A stretch of 64,000 nt of DNA from CAZNYN01 sp964577295 (GTDB taxonomy: Bacteria; Synergistota; Synergistia; Synergistales; Synergistaceae): the NCBI GenBank assembly GCA_964577295.1, contig CAZNYN010000003.1, positions 41,080 to 105,079 on the forward strand. The letters run 5' to 3'. The notes under the pieces were generated by a model, which ran no database searches, was not told where the DNA came from, and saw only the letters and a program-made list of their open reading frames with translations. The translations under genes were made by a program, and so were the position numbers. This document shows positions 42,257 to 51,931 of the stretch, one piece after another (the stretch's first letter is position 1; every line of letters starts with the position of its first letter).

Positions 42257-44072
42257 ATTTTGAATTTTTTTGTTCCTCTATCGCTTTCATAAAAGCCTCG
42301 CCGTAGCGTTTGAGCTTCGTCTCCCCTACTCCCGGAACTTCGAGGAACTCTTCGGCATTCGAGGGCATAATCTCGCACATGGCGTAGAGAGTCCTGTCAG
42401 AGAACACTACATAGGGAGCAACTCCCTCATTTTTCGCAATTGTGCGCCTGAGCGACCTGAGAATTTCAAAAAGTTCGTCGTTCTCGGCAAGGGCGGGCTT
42501 AACCGTACGAGCGGACACTTTTTTGCCCGCTCTCTCCTCTGTCTTTCTCATGCGAAGAACAGTTCCGCCCTTCAAGAAAGGAAGAGACTTATCCGTAAAC
42601 GATATTACGGGAAATTCTCCCTCATCCACTCGAAGATATTCCTCCGCAACGAGAAAGTTTATCAGAGAGCGCACCATATCGGAGCTTCTCTCCTTCAAAA
42701 GCCCCCACGTGGATATTTCGTTAAAGCCGAGATCTTTTATCTGAGCGCGATTTGAGCCTCTTATGACATCGGCCAGCATAGAGCTTCCAAACTTGCGCCC
42801 CCCGCTCTTCTCAGCCATTCTGTAGACACAGGAAAGAACCATTTTTGACTCTGTGGTAACATCGACCAGCTCCGAAGATGCGACACAGCTTCCGCAGGCT
42901 TTGCAGCTCTTGGGAGCGTCTTTCTCTCCGAAATAATTTAATATGTAGTAGCGCAGACATCCGCAGGTATTGCAGTAGTCAACCATAGCGTTGAGTTTTC
43001 TGTAGGATGACTCCTTCACCTCTTTATCATCACTCTGAGATATGAAAAAGCGCGCCGTCATAATATCCTTTGCGCCGAAAAGTAATACGCACTCCGATGG
43101 AAGCCCGTCTCTGCCGGCACGCCCAGCTTCCTGATAATAAGCATCCATATTTGACGGCATATTATAGTGTACGACATAGCGGACGTTTGACTTGTCTATC
43201 CCCATGCCGAAAGCGTTTGTTGCTACAATGACATCAGCTCTGTCATATATAAAAGACTCCTGATTTTCCCTGCGCTCATCATCGCTTAGCCCAGCATGGT
43301 AGCGAACTGTGCTGATGCCGTTTTTATTCAGTTTCTCGCACACCGATTCCACATTTTTCCTAGTGGAGCAGTAAACTATGCCGGATGCGTTCGGAATTTT
43401 TTTGATATAGTCGAGAAGATACGAAAACTTGTCCGAAGGATGTTCGACCCGAAAAAATAAATTCTCCCTGTCAAAACCCGTGGTTATCACGTAAGGATTT
43501 ACAAGCTCCAGCTGAGAGCTTATGTCGTCTCTGACTTCTGGCGTGGCAGTCGCAGTAAAAGCGGCAACCACGGGGCGTTTAGACAGAGAATTTATGGCTG
43601 GAGCGATATTTAAGTAAGCGGGGCGAAAGTCGTGTCCCCACTGAGATACGCAGTGAGCCTCATCTATAACAACAAGTCCGGCCTCTATCGAATGAAAAAA
43701 TTCCAGAAAACCTTCGCCTTCGAGACGCTCCGGCGCAATATACAACATAGAAAGCTCCCCGCTGCGGACTTGCCGAAAAATCTCCGAGACTTCGTCCCAC
43801 TCCATAGAGCTGTTTATAGATGCCGCTCTCACTCCGTTTTGGACAAGAGAGTCGACCTGATCCTTCATCAGTGATATCAGGGGAGAAATAATAATAGCAG
43901 TGCCTTCGCTCAATATAGCAGGTATCTGATAGCACAGAGACTTTCCCGCTCCCGTAGGCATAACGGCAAGAACATCCTGCCCAGAGGTTATCCTGTTTAT
44001 AATATCTTCCTGTCCGCGTCTGAAAGAGGAATATCCGAATACATTTTTTAATACGTCAAGAGCGCCGGTCAA
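42255..44072 (-). CDS. recQ: ATP-dependent DNA helicase RecQ
   Basis: A 605-residue superfamily 2 helicase. Motif I is MPTGAGKSLCYQIP, motif II is VIDEAHCVSQWGHDFRPAY and motif VI is YYQEAGRAGRDG. The zinc-binding cysteines (about 370-400) are CNTCGCLRYY and CKACGSC. The RQC winged helix follows, and an HRDC domain lies at the end (PSNAEEFLEVPGVGETKLKRYG). I choose the TTG at 44072, with AAGGGAAG upstream; TTG at 44090 lies 5' of that site. It works in recombination repair. The cyclase gene upstream ends 36 bp before it. Confidence 0.93.
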   Translation of the reverse strand: MTGALDVLKNVFGYSSFRRGQEDIINRITSGQDVLAVMPTGAGKSLCYQIPAILSEGTAIIISPLISLMKDQVDSLVQNGVRAASINSSMEWDEVSEIFRQVRSGELSMLYIAPERLEGEGFLEFFHSIEAGLVVIDEAHCVSQWGHDFRPAYLNIAPAINSLSKRPVVAAFTATATPEVRDDISSQLELVNPYVITTGFDRENLFFRVEHPSDKFSYLLDYIKKIPNASGIVYCSTRKNVESVCEKLNKNGISTVRYHAGLSDDERRENQESFIYDRADVIVATNAFGMGIDKSNVRYVVHYNMPSNMDAYYQEAGRAGRDGLPSECVLLFGAKDIMTARFFISQSDDKEVKESSYRKLNAMVDYCNTCGCLRYYILNYFGEKDAPKSCKACGSCVASSELVDVTTESKMVLSCVYRMAEKSGGRKFGSSMLADVIRGSNRAQIKDLGFNEISTWGLLKERSSDMVRSLINFLVAEEYLRVDEGEFPVISFTDKSLPFLKGGTVLRMRKTEERAGKKVSARTVKPALAENDELFEILRSLRRTIAKNEGVAPYVVFSDRTLYAMCEIMPSNAEEFLEVPGVGETKLKRYGEAFMKAIEEQKNSK

Positions 44073-44108
44073 TACAAAACTTCCCTTCAAATATTGTGCC
44101 GCTTATTA

Positions 44109-45383
44109 CTATTCTGATGTCACGGTAAACCGGTCTCTTCCATTGTTCTTGGATTCATAGAGAGCCTCGTCGGCAGCCCTTATATACCTCTCTATATCAG
44201 ATAGATTCAGCTTTTCGCGGGGCACGGTACGGCATCCTATAGAGACGCTGACATGCCCCTTCTTTTCAATGCCATCCTCTTTTATCTTTCCGCAGAGAGA
44301 GCACAGCAGCAAATCCAGTTCTTCCTCTCTCTCCGTTCCCGTTACGGATATAAATTCATCGCCGCCCCACCTGATAATGACACTTTCGGTACCCTCCATT
44401 ACTTCGGAAAGACATGAGTAGAGCTTTTTAATAACCTTATCCCCATAGGCATGGCCGTATGTATCATTTATATCCTTCAAATGATCCATGTCTATCATTA
44501 TAAACGAAATAAATTTACTTTTGCTGAATGGAGGACGTGTCAATATCCAGCTTAAGTTATCATCCTGGTAGCGGCGGTTGAACGCTCCCGTCAGAGAATC
44601 CGTGTACTTGGCATTTCTGTCGGTGATGCGGAATTTTCTGTATATCAGCAGCATGAGGAAAAGGAACATAGTAAAAGACATTGCATAAGCGACAAGCAAT
44701 TTCGTAAATGACGTGTGCCAAATCTTCACATAACTGTCTATTGCTATATCGACACCCAACATTCCGACAAAAGTTCCCTCAACAGTGTAAATGGGGGCAT
44801 AGCCGGTTATGAGATCTCCCCATTCGTCGACACTATGCTCATAAGTGCTCTTTCTGTTTTCTATTATCACTTTTTGATTTTGGCGTATAAAAGAATACCT
44901 GTTTATATCTACATAATACTGTTTTCTTTTTTCGGGAGTGTTAACTTTTTTCAGATCGTTTTTATCGCAGAGCACATCAAGAAGCCATATAAGATTTAGG
45001 GGTGTGCCCGGTTTGGCATCATAAAAAGAGGCGTTGGCACTGTCAACATGGTATTTTATTTCAGAATCGCCGAGAGGCGAAACCACATATACATAACGGA
45101 TGTTGCATATTCTTCCAAGGTCTTTTGTCCGCGTGATAAGAAGTTTAGTCGCAGGGTGGTCCATTGCCTCCAAAAAAGTGCTCTCCTTCAGCTCTTTATA
45201 ATCCTTGTCCGTAAGAACAGTACAGCGGGCAAGAACTACCGCTATGCCCTGTGCATTTTCGGCCATATTTATATAAAATCCTTCCGCAATCTGCCTGCGG
45301 CTCTCCAAAAGAGTATAGCCAGTAACAGCAGAGAACAGAGCAAGGACAACAAAGTATATTGCAAACTCTGTTTTAAATTTCAA
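44109..45383 (-). CDS. Membrane diguanylate cyclase with periplasmic Cache sensor
   Basis: A 424-residue protein. Membrane helix 1 is about 8-26, followed by a periplasmic dCache-like sensor (about 30-230), helix 2 (about 235-257) and a GGDEF domain (260-424). The active site is intact (RWGGDEF; DSLTGAFNRRY; MIDMDHLKDINDTYGHAYGD). It makes c-di-GMP in response to an extracellular signal, possibly an amino acid or organic acid as in other Cache domains. TTG start at 45383 with GGGGAGG 7 nt upstream. It is the third c-di-GMP enzyme of the window. Confidence 0.88.
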   Translation of the reverse strand: MKFKTEFAIYFVVLALFSAVTGYTLLESRRQIAEGFYINMAENAQGIAVVLARCTVLTDKDYKELKESTFLEAMDHPATKLLITRTKDLGRICNIRYVYVVSPLGDSEIKYHVDSANASFYDAKPGTPLNLIWLLDVLCDKNDLKKVNTPEKRKQYYVDINRYSFIRQNQKVIIENRKSTYEHSVDEWGDLITGYAPIYTVEGTFVGMLGVDIAIDSYVKIWHTSFTKLLVAYAMSFTMFLFLMLLIYRKFRITDRNAKYTDSLTGAFNRRYQDDNLSWILTRPPFSKSKFISFIMIDMDHLKDINDTYGHAYGDKVIKKLYSCLSEVMEGTESVIIRWGGDEFISVTGTEREEELDLLLCSLCGKIKEDGIEKKGHVSVSIGCRTVPREKLNLSDIERYIRAADEALYESKNNGRDRFTVTSE

Positions 45384-45695
45384 TAAACTGCCTCCCCAAG
45401 CGACATAAATGAAATTTTTCTCAAACTAATATTAAAAATATTATTATCGTTTAATATAATAACCAGCGCAAGAAGTAATGTCAAATAAACCGCACTGCCT
45501 CTATAATAACATGTCGTATTCAACAAACACAAAAAAACGGCAGGACAGATATCGGCAGATTGTGCATGGGAATACAGTTACAAAGAGTATTAAGTATTCG
45601 TAGGCTATGCCGGTGAATAACTGTAAGCGTATATCCGGTCATCAGATTTATAGCGGGCTTGAGGTTTTCGGCAGTTCTATGTAGGCAATATGGTC
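45384..45695. other. Intergenic region with nothing recognised
   Basis: About 310 bp, AT-rich, between the Cache-cyclase start and the tRNA terminator. TATA-like stretches near 45430-45460 could belong to the cyclase promoter. I find no supported gene or RNA. Confidence 0.5.
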
Positions 45696-45726
45696 AAAAA
45701 AAAATCCTAAACCAGACGGTTTAGGA
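45696..45726 (-). terminator. Intrinsic terminator of tRNA-Ala
   Basis: Read leftward: TCCTAAACC-GTCT-GGTTTAGGA then nine T. It begins 12 nt past the tRNA 3' end. Confidence 0.9.
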
Positions 45727-45737
45727 CTGAATATTCA

Positions 45738-45813
<76 letters not shown>

Positions 45814-45841
45814 ACGGTCAATGTTCTTACGAACACGGGTA

Positions 45842-45870
45842 ATTATACTGATTAGCTTTCTTTGTGTCAA
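45842..45870 (-). promoter_or_regulatory. Promoter of tRNA-Ala
   Basis: Read leftward: TTGACA, 17-bp spacer, TATAAT, exact consensus, 28 bp before the mature 5' end. Confidence 0.85.
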
Positions 45871-45885
45871 TACTATTATTAAGAT

Positions 45886-47100
45886 ATGATGACATTTAAT
45901 TTTAGCAAATTTCTAAAACTTACCGTAATATGCGCCGTTCTTTCCTGTCCTCTGCTCTCATCTTCGGCATATGCTATGACAAAGGCCGAATTTATGCCAA
46001 AAATTTTTGACGAGCTGGGACACACCGTTCCCGCAAACAGGTTTTCCGATATGGAGGGGGATATTTCTAAATCTTTTGCGGCACGTCTCTCATTGGAGGC
46101 GATGGGATGGGGATTTGTTATTGAGGCTTATGACAGAGCTGCTCTTCTGCCCGAGTGGAGCGAAAGAGACTCCCTTTACGAGATAGCGTCCGCTATGAAG
46201 CCATCTCTGCCCCAGTCGGTTCTTTCATCTTTTGATGAGCCTCTGACAATAGAGGACATCCCCGCTTTTCGCGAGTGGATAAAGAAGTGCAAAGAGTCCG
46301 CATCATGGAAAGCATCCTTTGCCTGGGAGGGTACTGAACTAATATTGATAAAGCACGGCATCGGAAATCCCGCGTCTCCAGCAAACGGGGATATTAAAAA
46401 CGGCATTAACGAGCCTCTCTTCGCCGCAGTGCTTGCGGTGGATATGAAGAACATACCGTGCCAGATTGCCACTGCGGTTATGGTCGGAGCGAATAAAGCT
46501 CCTCTTGCTACAATAGCGGGAGAGAACTACGGAGTTATAGGCGGCATAAACGGAGGATATTTTGCCGGAGCCAAGCCTATAGGAGTTTTAAGGCGGCAGG
46601 GATATATGGATAATGCAAAGTTCTGGCCGAACCGCTCTGCTTTCGGGTGGAATGACAGAGGTGAGTTTATCTTTATAGACGGCAGGAAAATCGCCGATAT
46701 AGCGACAAAGAGCGAGCTTGATAATTACACGGAGATGCTGCAGGCGGGGCCATTGCTTATGACCGGCGGAGTTTCCGTTGATAATACGGAAAAAGTTCAC
46801 CCGAACGTCCTTGATTTTCGACATCCAAGAACTCTTGTCGGCACGGACGGCAAGCGCGTAATGTGGTGCGTGATAGACGGACGGGACAATATGCACAGTG
46901 TCGGGACCACTATTGAGGAAACTCGCCGTTTCTGCAAATGGCTGGGGATGACTGATGCCCTCAATCTTGACGGAGGAGGCTCCAGCTCCCTCTGGTGGAG
47001 GGGAATGACCTTCACTCTGCCAAGCAACAGCGGAGATAAGGAGCGTCCGATACCATATGCTGTACTCATGTTTCAGCCAGGTTCAGGCGTAAGGGATTGA
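45886..47100 (+). CDS. Exported phosphodiester glycosidase (NAGPA domain) protein
   Basis: A 404-residue secreted protein. The signal peptide (LTVICAVLSCPLLSSSAYA) is followed by an unassigned N-terminal part (about 30-165) and then the NAGPA/phosphodiester glycosidase domain with GGINGGYFAGAKPIGVLRRQG, NRSAFGW, GGPLL-like QAGPLLMTGG and the diagnostic DALNLDGGGSSSLWW (quoted in segments). Homologues act on sugar phosphodiesters of envelope polymers or are annotated in exopolysaccharide synthesis. The ribosome site before the ATG is weak. Its 5' end lies beside the divergent tRNA promoter. Confidence 0.82.
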   Translation: MMTFNFSKFLKLTVICAVLSCPLLSSSAYAMTKAEFMPKIFDELGHTVPANRFSDMEGDISKSFAARLSLEAMGWGFVIEAYDRAALLPEWSERDSLYEIASAMKPSLPQSVLSSFDEPLTIEDIPAFREWIKKCKESASWKASFAWEGTELILIKHGIGNPASPANGDIKNGINEPLFAAVLAVDMKNIPCQIATAVMVGANKAPLATIAGENYGVIGGINGGYFAGAKPIGVLRRQGYMDNAKFWPNRSAFGWNDRGEFIFIDGRKIADIATKSELDNYTEMLQAGPLLMTGGVSVDNTEKVHPNVLDFRHPRTLVGTDGKRVMWCVIDGRDNMHSVGTTIEETRRFCKWLGMTDALNLDGGGSSSLWWRGMTFTLPSNSGDKERPIPYAVLMFQPGSGVRD

Positions 47101-47115
47101 CGTAAATAACAAGAG

Positions 47116-47146
47116 AGAACTTTTATTGATTCTATAAAAGTTCTTT
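47116..47146 (+). terminator. AT-rich terminator after the phosphodiester glycosidase
   Basis: AGAACTTTTAT / ATAAAAGTTCT stem, 7-nt loop, ending in TTTC. Weak, because G+C is low. Confidence 0.5.
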
Positions 47147-47149
47147 CAC

Positions 47150-47158
47150 TGGTATAAT
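47150..47158 (+). promoter_or_regulatory. Extended -10 promoter of glyA-rlmN
   Basis: TGG-TATAAT extended -10 without a convincing -35, about 47 bp before the glyA start. Confidence 0.5.
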
Positions 47159-47204
47159 ATAGTAACTGCGGCTATGTCGGTATATACATATGCAAAGGAG
47201 TGTT

Positions 47205-48485
47205 ATGTTAATGAATCAGATAATGTCCGAAACACTGAGTACTCTTGACCCTGATATTTTTAAGCTTACGAATGATGAACTGGCAAGACAGAGAGTTCAT
47301 ATCGAGTTAATCGCATCAGAGAATTTTGTACCGCGTGCGCTTCTTGAGATACAGGGATCTATTTTGACAAATAAATATGCGGAAGGCTACCCTCACAAAA
47401 AATACTACGGAGGCTGCCAGTATGTCGAAGCGATAGAAGAAATCGCGATACAGCGCGCCTGTAAGCTCTTCGGAGCAGACCACGCGAACGTCCAGCCACA
47501 TGCCGGAGCAAGCGCGAATCAGGCTGTATTCTTTGCAACGGTAAACCCCGGCGACACAGTCCTCTCAATGAAGCTCGATCACGGCGGACATCTTTCCCAC
47601 GGACATCCCGTAAATTTCTCCGGCCGCTTCTATAACATAGTCGGTTATGGAGTAAACAGAGAGACGGAAACCATAGACTACGATGAGGTTGAACGCCTCG
47701 CAAAAGAGAGCCGTCCAAAGCTGATAGTGGCGGGAGCAAGCGCATATCCGCGCTTTATCGATTTTGAGCGTTTCCGCGCCATAGCGGACGAAGTCGGAGC
47801 CGTTCTGCTTGTGGACATGGCTCACATAGCAGGGCTTGTCGCAGGCGGAGTACATCCCAATCCGATGCCTTATGCCGACTTCGTAAGCTCGACATCTCAC
47901 AAAACACTTCGCGGAACGCGCGGAGCTTTTGTGCTCTGCAAAGAAAAGTACGCCCAGCTTCTCGACAAGACAGTATTCCCCGGAATTCAGGGAGGGCCTC
48001 TTGTCCAGTCCATAGCGGGAAAAGCAGTCACATTCATGCTCGCTTCGACAGGCGAGTTCAAGTCCTATGCACAGCAGGTCATAAGCAACGCGGCAGCCTT
48101 TGCAAAGGCCCTTTCCGACAGAGGATTCCGCATGGTATCGGGCGGAACGGACAACCACCTTATACTGCTTGACCTGCGTTCACGCAATGTATCGGGCAAA
48201 GACGGAGAAAACCTCTTGGCGGCAGTCGGTATAACAAGCAACAAAAATATGATCCCCTTTGATCCCGCAAAACCGATGGTAACAAGCGGAGTCAGACTCG
48301 GGACCGCTGCCGTAACAACTCGCGGCATGAAGGAAAAAGAGATGGAAAAGATAGCGGATGCGATAGACATGGTGCTTTCAAATCCCGAAAACGAGACAAT
48401 AAGAAAGGAAGTCAAGGCTCGCATGGCGGCTCTTGCTGAGGAATTCCCTCTCTATCCGGATCTCACGCAGCCTTGGGCAAATTAA
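47205..48485 (+). CDS. glyA: Serine hydroxymethyltransferase
   Basis: A PLP enzyme of about 426 residues that interconverts serine and glycine and charges tetrahydrofolate. Marks are IELIASENFVPRALLE, NKYAEGYPHKKYYGGC, AHIAGLVAGG and the PLP lysine in STSHKTLRGTRG. AAAGGAG precedes two possible starts, the ATG at 47205 (4 nt) and at 47211 (10 nt); I list the first but the choice is open. The stop overlaps the rlmN start (TAATG). Full length and no odd residues. Confidence 0.95.
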   Translation: MLMNQIMSETLSTLDPDIFKLTNDELARQRVHIELIASENFVPRALLEIQGSILTNKYAEGYPHKKYYGGCQYVEAIEEIAIQRACKLFGADHANVQPHAGASANQAVFFATVNPGDTVLSMKLDHGGHLSHGHPVNFSGRFYNIVGYGVNRETETIDYDEVERLAKESRPKLIVAGASAYPRFIDFERFRAIADEVGAVLLVDMAHIAGLVAGGVHPNPMPYADFVSSTSHKTLRGTRGAFVLCKEKYAQLLDKTVFPGIQGGPLVQSIAGKAVTFMLASTGEFKSYAQQVISNAAAFAKALSDRGFRMVSGGTDNHLILLDLRSRNVSGKDGENLLAAVGITSNKNMIPFDPAKPMVTSGVRLGTAAVTTRGMKEKEMEKIADAIDMVLSNPENETIRKEVKARMAALAEEFPLYPDLTQPWAN

Positions 48486-50161
48486 TGGCTGAAAAAATTT
48501 ACGCACTGGATTTAAACAACGAAGAGTGGGTCACATGGCTCACAGAAGAACTTAAGCAGCCCAAATTTCGCGCTGACCAGATATGTCAGTGGATTTGGGA
48601 GAAGAAAGTTTTTGACACGGACGAGATGACAAACCTCTCTCTGCCCCTAAGAGAGCTGCTGAACTCGCGTGCCGATTTCGGCGCACCGATGCTCATCAAT
48701 GAACAGCGTTCCTCAATTGACGGAACAAGAAAATATCTCTGGCAGCTCCGTGACGGACACAGCGTCGAATCCGTGCTGCTTCGTCAGAACGACAGACTGA
48801 CGGCCTGCATATCCACTCAGGTCGGATGTCCTCTCCAGTGCACTTTCTGCGCTACAGGCCTTTCCGGCTACATCAGAAACCTTTCTGCGGGAGAGATAGC
48901 GGGACAGTTCCTCGCAATGGAAAAATCTCTCGAACATGAGATAAACAATGTCGTCTACATGGGAATGGGGGAACCTTTCCTAAACACGGACGCCGTTCTG
49001 AAATCTGTCCGTATGCTCAACTCCCCGAAGCAGAGAAATCTCGGCATAAGGCACATAACAATATCGACATCCGGCATCATACCTGGAATAGAGGCCCTTG
49101 CACAGTCCGGCCTCGGGCTCAGGCTTGCTGTCTCGCTCCACGCCGCGGATGACGAGCTTCGCAGTATGCTGATGCCTGTAAACCAGACATATCCATTGTC
49201 CGAGCTCCGCAAGGCAATGCAGGAGTACCAGAGTACAACGGGAGACAGAATAACAATAGAGTATGCCCTTTTCGGAGGAGTCAACGATACAATAGAACAT
49301 GCGCGTCTGCTGGTGAGATTCCTCAAAGGAATACATGTGTTCATAAACCTCATACCCTTCAACGCCGTGGACGGACGCTATGAGAAGCCGAAACCCGAGG
49401 ACATACTGCGCTTCCGCACAATCCTCACGACAGCCGGCTTTGAAGCAGAGATTCGCTCGGAGCAGGGTGCGGATATAGATGCCGCATGCGGGCAGCTCCG
49501 CAGAAAAACTATGAGCGGATCCCCCTGCGCTCTTGAACCGAAGCCCCACACAGTAACAACGGCGGATATGACAAGGCGCGAAGAGCCCAAACCGCGACAG
49601 GAACAGAACGTGCGAAAGAAAGAAGTCCGCTCTCGCGAATACAGCCGCACTGCCGCAAATTCCGAACAGGGCGAAGTCACAAGACGCCCATCGGGCGGTT
49701 TTGTCGAGGATCGCTACGTAAAACGCAGAAAATTTGACAAGCCGGAGCAGGAACGCTACCGCAGCGGCAAGATGAAAGAAGCGCGTCCTTCATACAGAGG
49801 GCAGGGAGAGCCCGAACAGACACAGAACGGCGATACACCGCGCTATGACAAGCCTAAGTACGGTGATAAACCGAGATACGGAGACAAGCCGCAGGGATAT
49901 CGCGGTGAACGCTCCGAACGCGACAAGCCCAGATACGGCGATAAGCCGCAGGGAGAACGCGGTGAGTGGACAAAGCGTGACAACCCCAAGTTCGGAGACA
50001 AGCCGCAGGGATATCGCGGTGAACGCTCCGAACGCGACAAGCCCAGATACGGCGATAAGCCGCAGGGCGAACGCACATCCAAGCCTTCATGGAAAGGCGA
50101 AAGCAATTTTTCAAAAGACAGATCTTCCTCACGGAAGCCAAAGAAAGACAAACGTTACTAA
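48485..50161 (+). CDS. rlmN: 23S rRNA (adenine2503-C2)-methyltransferase RlmN with long basic repeat tail
   Basis: A 558-residue protein. Residues 1-345 are a complete radical-SAM RlmN: cluster motif CPLQCTFC, the upstream Cys in CISTQVG, GMGEPFLN, SLHAADDE and the mechanism Cys in DIDAACGQL (about residue 335). It methylates A2503 of 23S rRNA and probably tRNA. The odd part is a tail of about 213 residues, rich in Arg, Lys, Asp, Gly, Pro and Tyr with repeated RYGDKPQG and YRGERSERDKP units, predicted disordered and RNA-binding-like. Usual RlmN is about 350-380 residues. The start at the ATG at 48485 overlaps glyA. Confidence 0.92.
   Translation: MAEKIYALDLNNEEWVTWLTEELKQPKFRADQICQWIWEKKVFDTDEMTNLSLPLRELLNSRADFGAPMLINEQRSSIDGTRKYLWQLRDGHSVESVLLRQNDRLTACISTQVGCPLQCTFCATGLSGYIRNLSAGEIAGQFLAMEKSLEHEINNVVYMGMGEPFLNTDAVLKSVRMLNSPKQRNLGIRHITISTSGIIPGIEALAQSGLGLRLAVSLHAADDELRSMLMPVNQTYPLSELRKAMQEYQSTTGDRITIEYALFGGVNDTIEHARLLVRFLKGIHVFINLIPFNAVDGRYEKPKPEDILRFRTILTTAGFEAEIRSEQGADIDAACGQLRRKTMSGSPCALEPKPHTVTTADMTRREEPKPRQEQNVRKKEVRSREYSRTAANSEQGEVTRRPSGGFVEDRYVKRRKFDKPEQERYRSGKMKEARPSYRGQGEPEQTQNGDTPRYDKPKYGDKPRYGDKPQGYRGERSERDKPRYGDKPQGERGEWTKRDNPKFGDKPQGYRGERSERDKPRYGDKPQGERTSKPSWKGESNFSKDRSSSRKPKKDKRY
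49879..50067 (+). repeat. Perfect 75-bp direct repeat in the rlmN tail
   Basis: 49879-49953 and 49993-50067 are identical over 75 bp with a 114-bp period (38 codons). Shorter imperfect units lie before and between. Identity at synonymous positions points to recent duplication, and copy number may vary between strains. Confidence 0.9.
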
Positions 50162-50168
50162 ATAAATC

Positions 50169-50201
50169 AGAGGCGGGGCTCAAAAGCTCCGCCTCTTTAT
50201 T
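50169..50201. terminator. Terminator after rlmN
   Basis: 12-bp stem AGAGGCGGGGCT / AGCTCCGCCTCT with a 4-nt loop, then TTATTATTT; it lies between convergent genes. Confidence 0.75.
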
Positions 50202-50224
50202 ATTTGATTATTTGCCGCGCGATA

Positions 50225-51931
50225 TCAGTAATAATTCTTCTCTCCGCGTGCTCTCACTTTTTCCGCCCATCCCGGTACGGGAGGCACGCACTTATCTTCG
50301 GGTTCACACGGTATCTCAAGGAAGGCGGGTCCGCTTCTTTCAAAAAGTTCTTTCAGCCTGTCTTCAAGTTCGCACTCTTTTTCAACTCTATCTGCCGGAA
50401 TCCTGAAACCATCCATTATTTTAATATAGTCCACATCCGAAAATTCCGTCGCAAAGGGCTCGTTGTCAAACGCCATGGCATTTGACACTCTTATCCAGCC
50501 GAAGGATCTGTTGTTTATGAGCAGAACTTTGACATTGCACCCCGTCCTTGCCAAAGTCTCATACTCACCCGTGCAGAAGCCGAGGCTTCCGTCTCCCGTA
50601 ATGTGGATTATCGTGCTCTTTGGCGAGGCTTTAGCCGCCCCTATTGCGGCGCTCGAGGCATAACCCAGCGCGCCCTGGGCAAAATTACAGACAAAATTTC
50701 TTCGCCCGCCTGCGGCCTTTATAAAGCCGGCAGGATAGACGGCCGCAGTCCCCGGGTCAACCACCAGAATGGAGTCTTCGGGCATATATTCCTCTATTTT
50801 TGCCATCAGAGCTATGGGGTTTATCGGGAAATCATGAGATTCTTTTGCCTCCTTCACGGAAGCTTCATAAGACGCGCGTTTCTGCGAAAGTAAATTTTTA
50901 TATTCCTCAAAATCCTTTTTGAAATCTGCGCAGAGGGAGAGCATTGCGGAGAGAGTCTCTTTCGCATCTCCCTGCATAAGAACATCGGCTCTGTAATTAT
51001 TCCCCAGCTCCGCTTCGCTCACGTTAAGCTGAATAATTTTAGCCGAACTGCCTTTTGATGGCACGCTCCACCACGATGTACCTACGGAATCCGTACTAGA
51101 GCCTATGATAAATATCGCATCCGCATCGTTTACAACTCCGTTGGAGAAGCTGTTCGCTCCTCTGGCGCCGCATACGCCGCAGGAGAGGGGGTGGTTCTCA
51201 TCTATGATTCCCTTCCCGTTGATGGTTGAGAGCACAGCCGCTCCAAATAGCTCTGCGCTCTTCCGAACCTCTTCCCAAGCCCCCGAAGAAAGAGCCCCCT
51301 GTCCGCATATAAAGACGGGACGCAGTGCGTTCTTTAAAATATCCGCGGCTCTTAAAATATCATCCTGCGAAGCGGAAAAGCGCTTTCCGGGGAAAGCACC
51401 GAATTCCTTCTGAGCAAAGAGGTCACATACTTCTATGTCCTCCTCAAAAACATCCTGCGGAATGCGGATATGCACGGGACCGGGACGTCCCGACACTGCA
51501 AGGCGGAAGGCTCGCCGCACTATAAACGGAATCTCGGAGGCTTTGTGTACCGTCAGGCTCTCTTTTACAAATGCTTTGAACATCGATGTCTGATCCGCTC
51601 CCGTGAGAACATTGTGCTTTTCTCCCCATAGCGGAATATCGGAAGTTATCGCTATAATCGGGACAGAGGAACTCCACGCCTCGACTATCCCAGGCAGCAT
51701 GTGGGGCGCGCCGACGCTCGGCCCTTCGCACACTCCCGGCTTGCCGCTTACCTTGGCATAGGCATCTGCCATAAATACGGAATTTCGTTCGTCCCTCACC
51801 ATTACATGTTCGATATCTTTGAAATCTTTCCACGAGTCGTACCAGCGCAAAGTTGTCTCCCCAGGCAGACCGAATACACATGTAACATCGTGCTCTTTCA
51901 GCATTTCAAGCAATATTTTCCCGCCGAACAT
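50225..51931 (-). CDS. Thiamine pyrophosphate enzyme, acetolactate synthase-like
   Basis: A 568-residue three-domain TPP enzyme. The catalytic Glu is in FGLPGETTLRWYDSW. A Rossmann-like central domain lies at about 190-330. The C-terminal TPP-binding domain has GDGSLGFCTGEYETLARTG and NNRSFGW. Layout matches acetolactate synthase large subunits, sulfoacetaldehyde acetyltransferase and similar decarboxylases. No small subunit or branched-chain amino acid gene is near, so the reaction is open. The ATG at 51931 has GGAGG 7 nt upstream; the ORF before it is not supported. Confidence 0.82.
   Translation of the reverse strand: MFGGKILLEMLKEHDVTCVFGLPGETTLRWYDSWKDFKDIEHVMVRDERNSVFMADAYAKVSGKPGVCEGPSVGAPHMLPGIVEAWSSSVPIIAITSDIPLWGEKHNVLTGADQTSMFKAFVKESLTVHKASEIPFIVRRAFRLAVSGRPGPVHIRIPQDVFEEDIEVCDLFAQKEFGAFPGKRFSASQDDILRAADILKNALRPVFICGQGALSSGAWEEVRKSAELFGAAVLSTINGKGIIDENHPLSCGVCGARGANSFSNGVVNDADAIFIIGSSTDSVGTSWWSVPSKGSSAKIIQLNVSEAELGNNYRADVLMQGDAKETLSAMLSLCADFKKDFEEYKNLLSQKRASYEASVKEAKESHDFPINPIALMAKIEEYMPEDSILVVDPGTAAVYPAGFIKAAGGRRNFVCNFAQGALGYASSAAIGAAKASPKSTIIHITGDGSLGFCTGEYETLARTGCNVKVLLINNRSFGWIRVSNAMAFDNEPFATEFSDVDYIKIMDGFRIPADRVEKECELEDRLKELFERSGPAFLEIPCEPEDKCVPPVPGWAEKVRARGEKNYY

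Noticed and set aside
49879..50067. Repeats as a possible CRISPR-like array
   Set aside because: Repeats are in frame with a coding sequence, 75 bp long, only two perfect copies, and the spacers are themselves diverged repeat units.
49843..50183. Several repetitive ORFs on both strands over the rlmN tail
   Set aside because: They are shadows of the repeated rlmN codons in other frames; only the rlmN frame continues a known domain.
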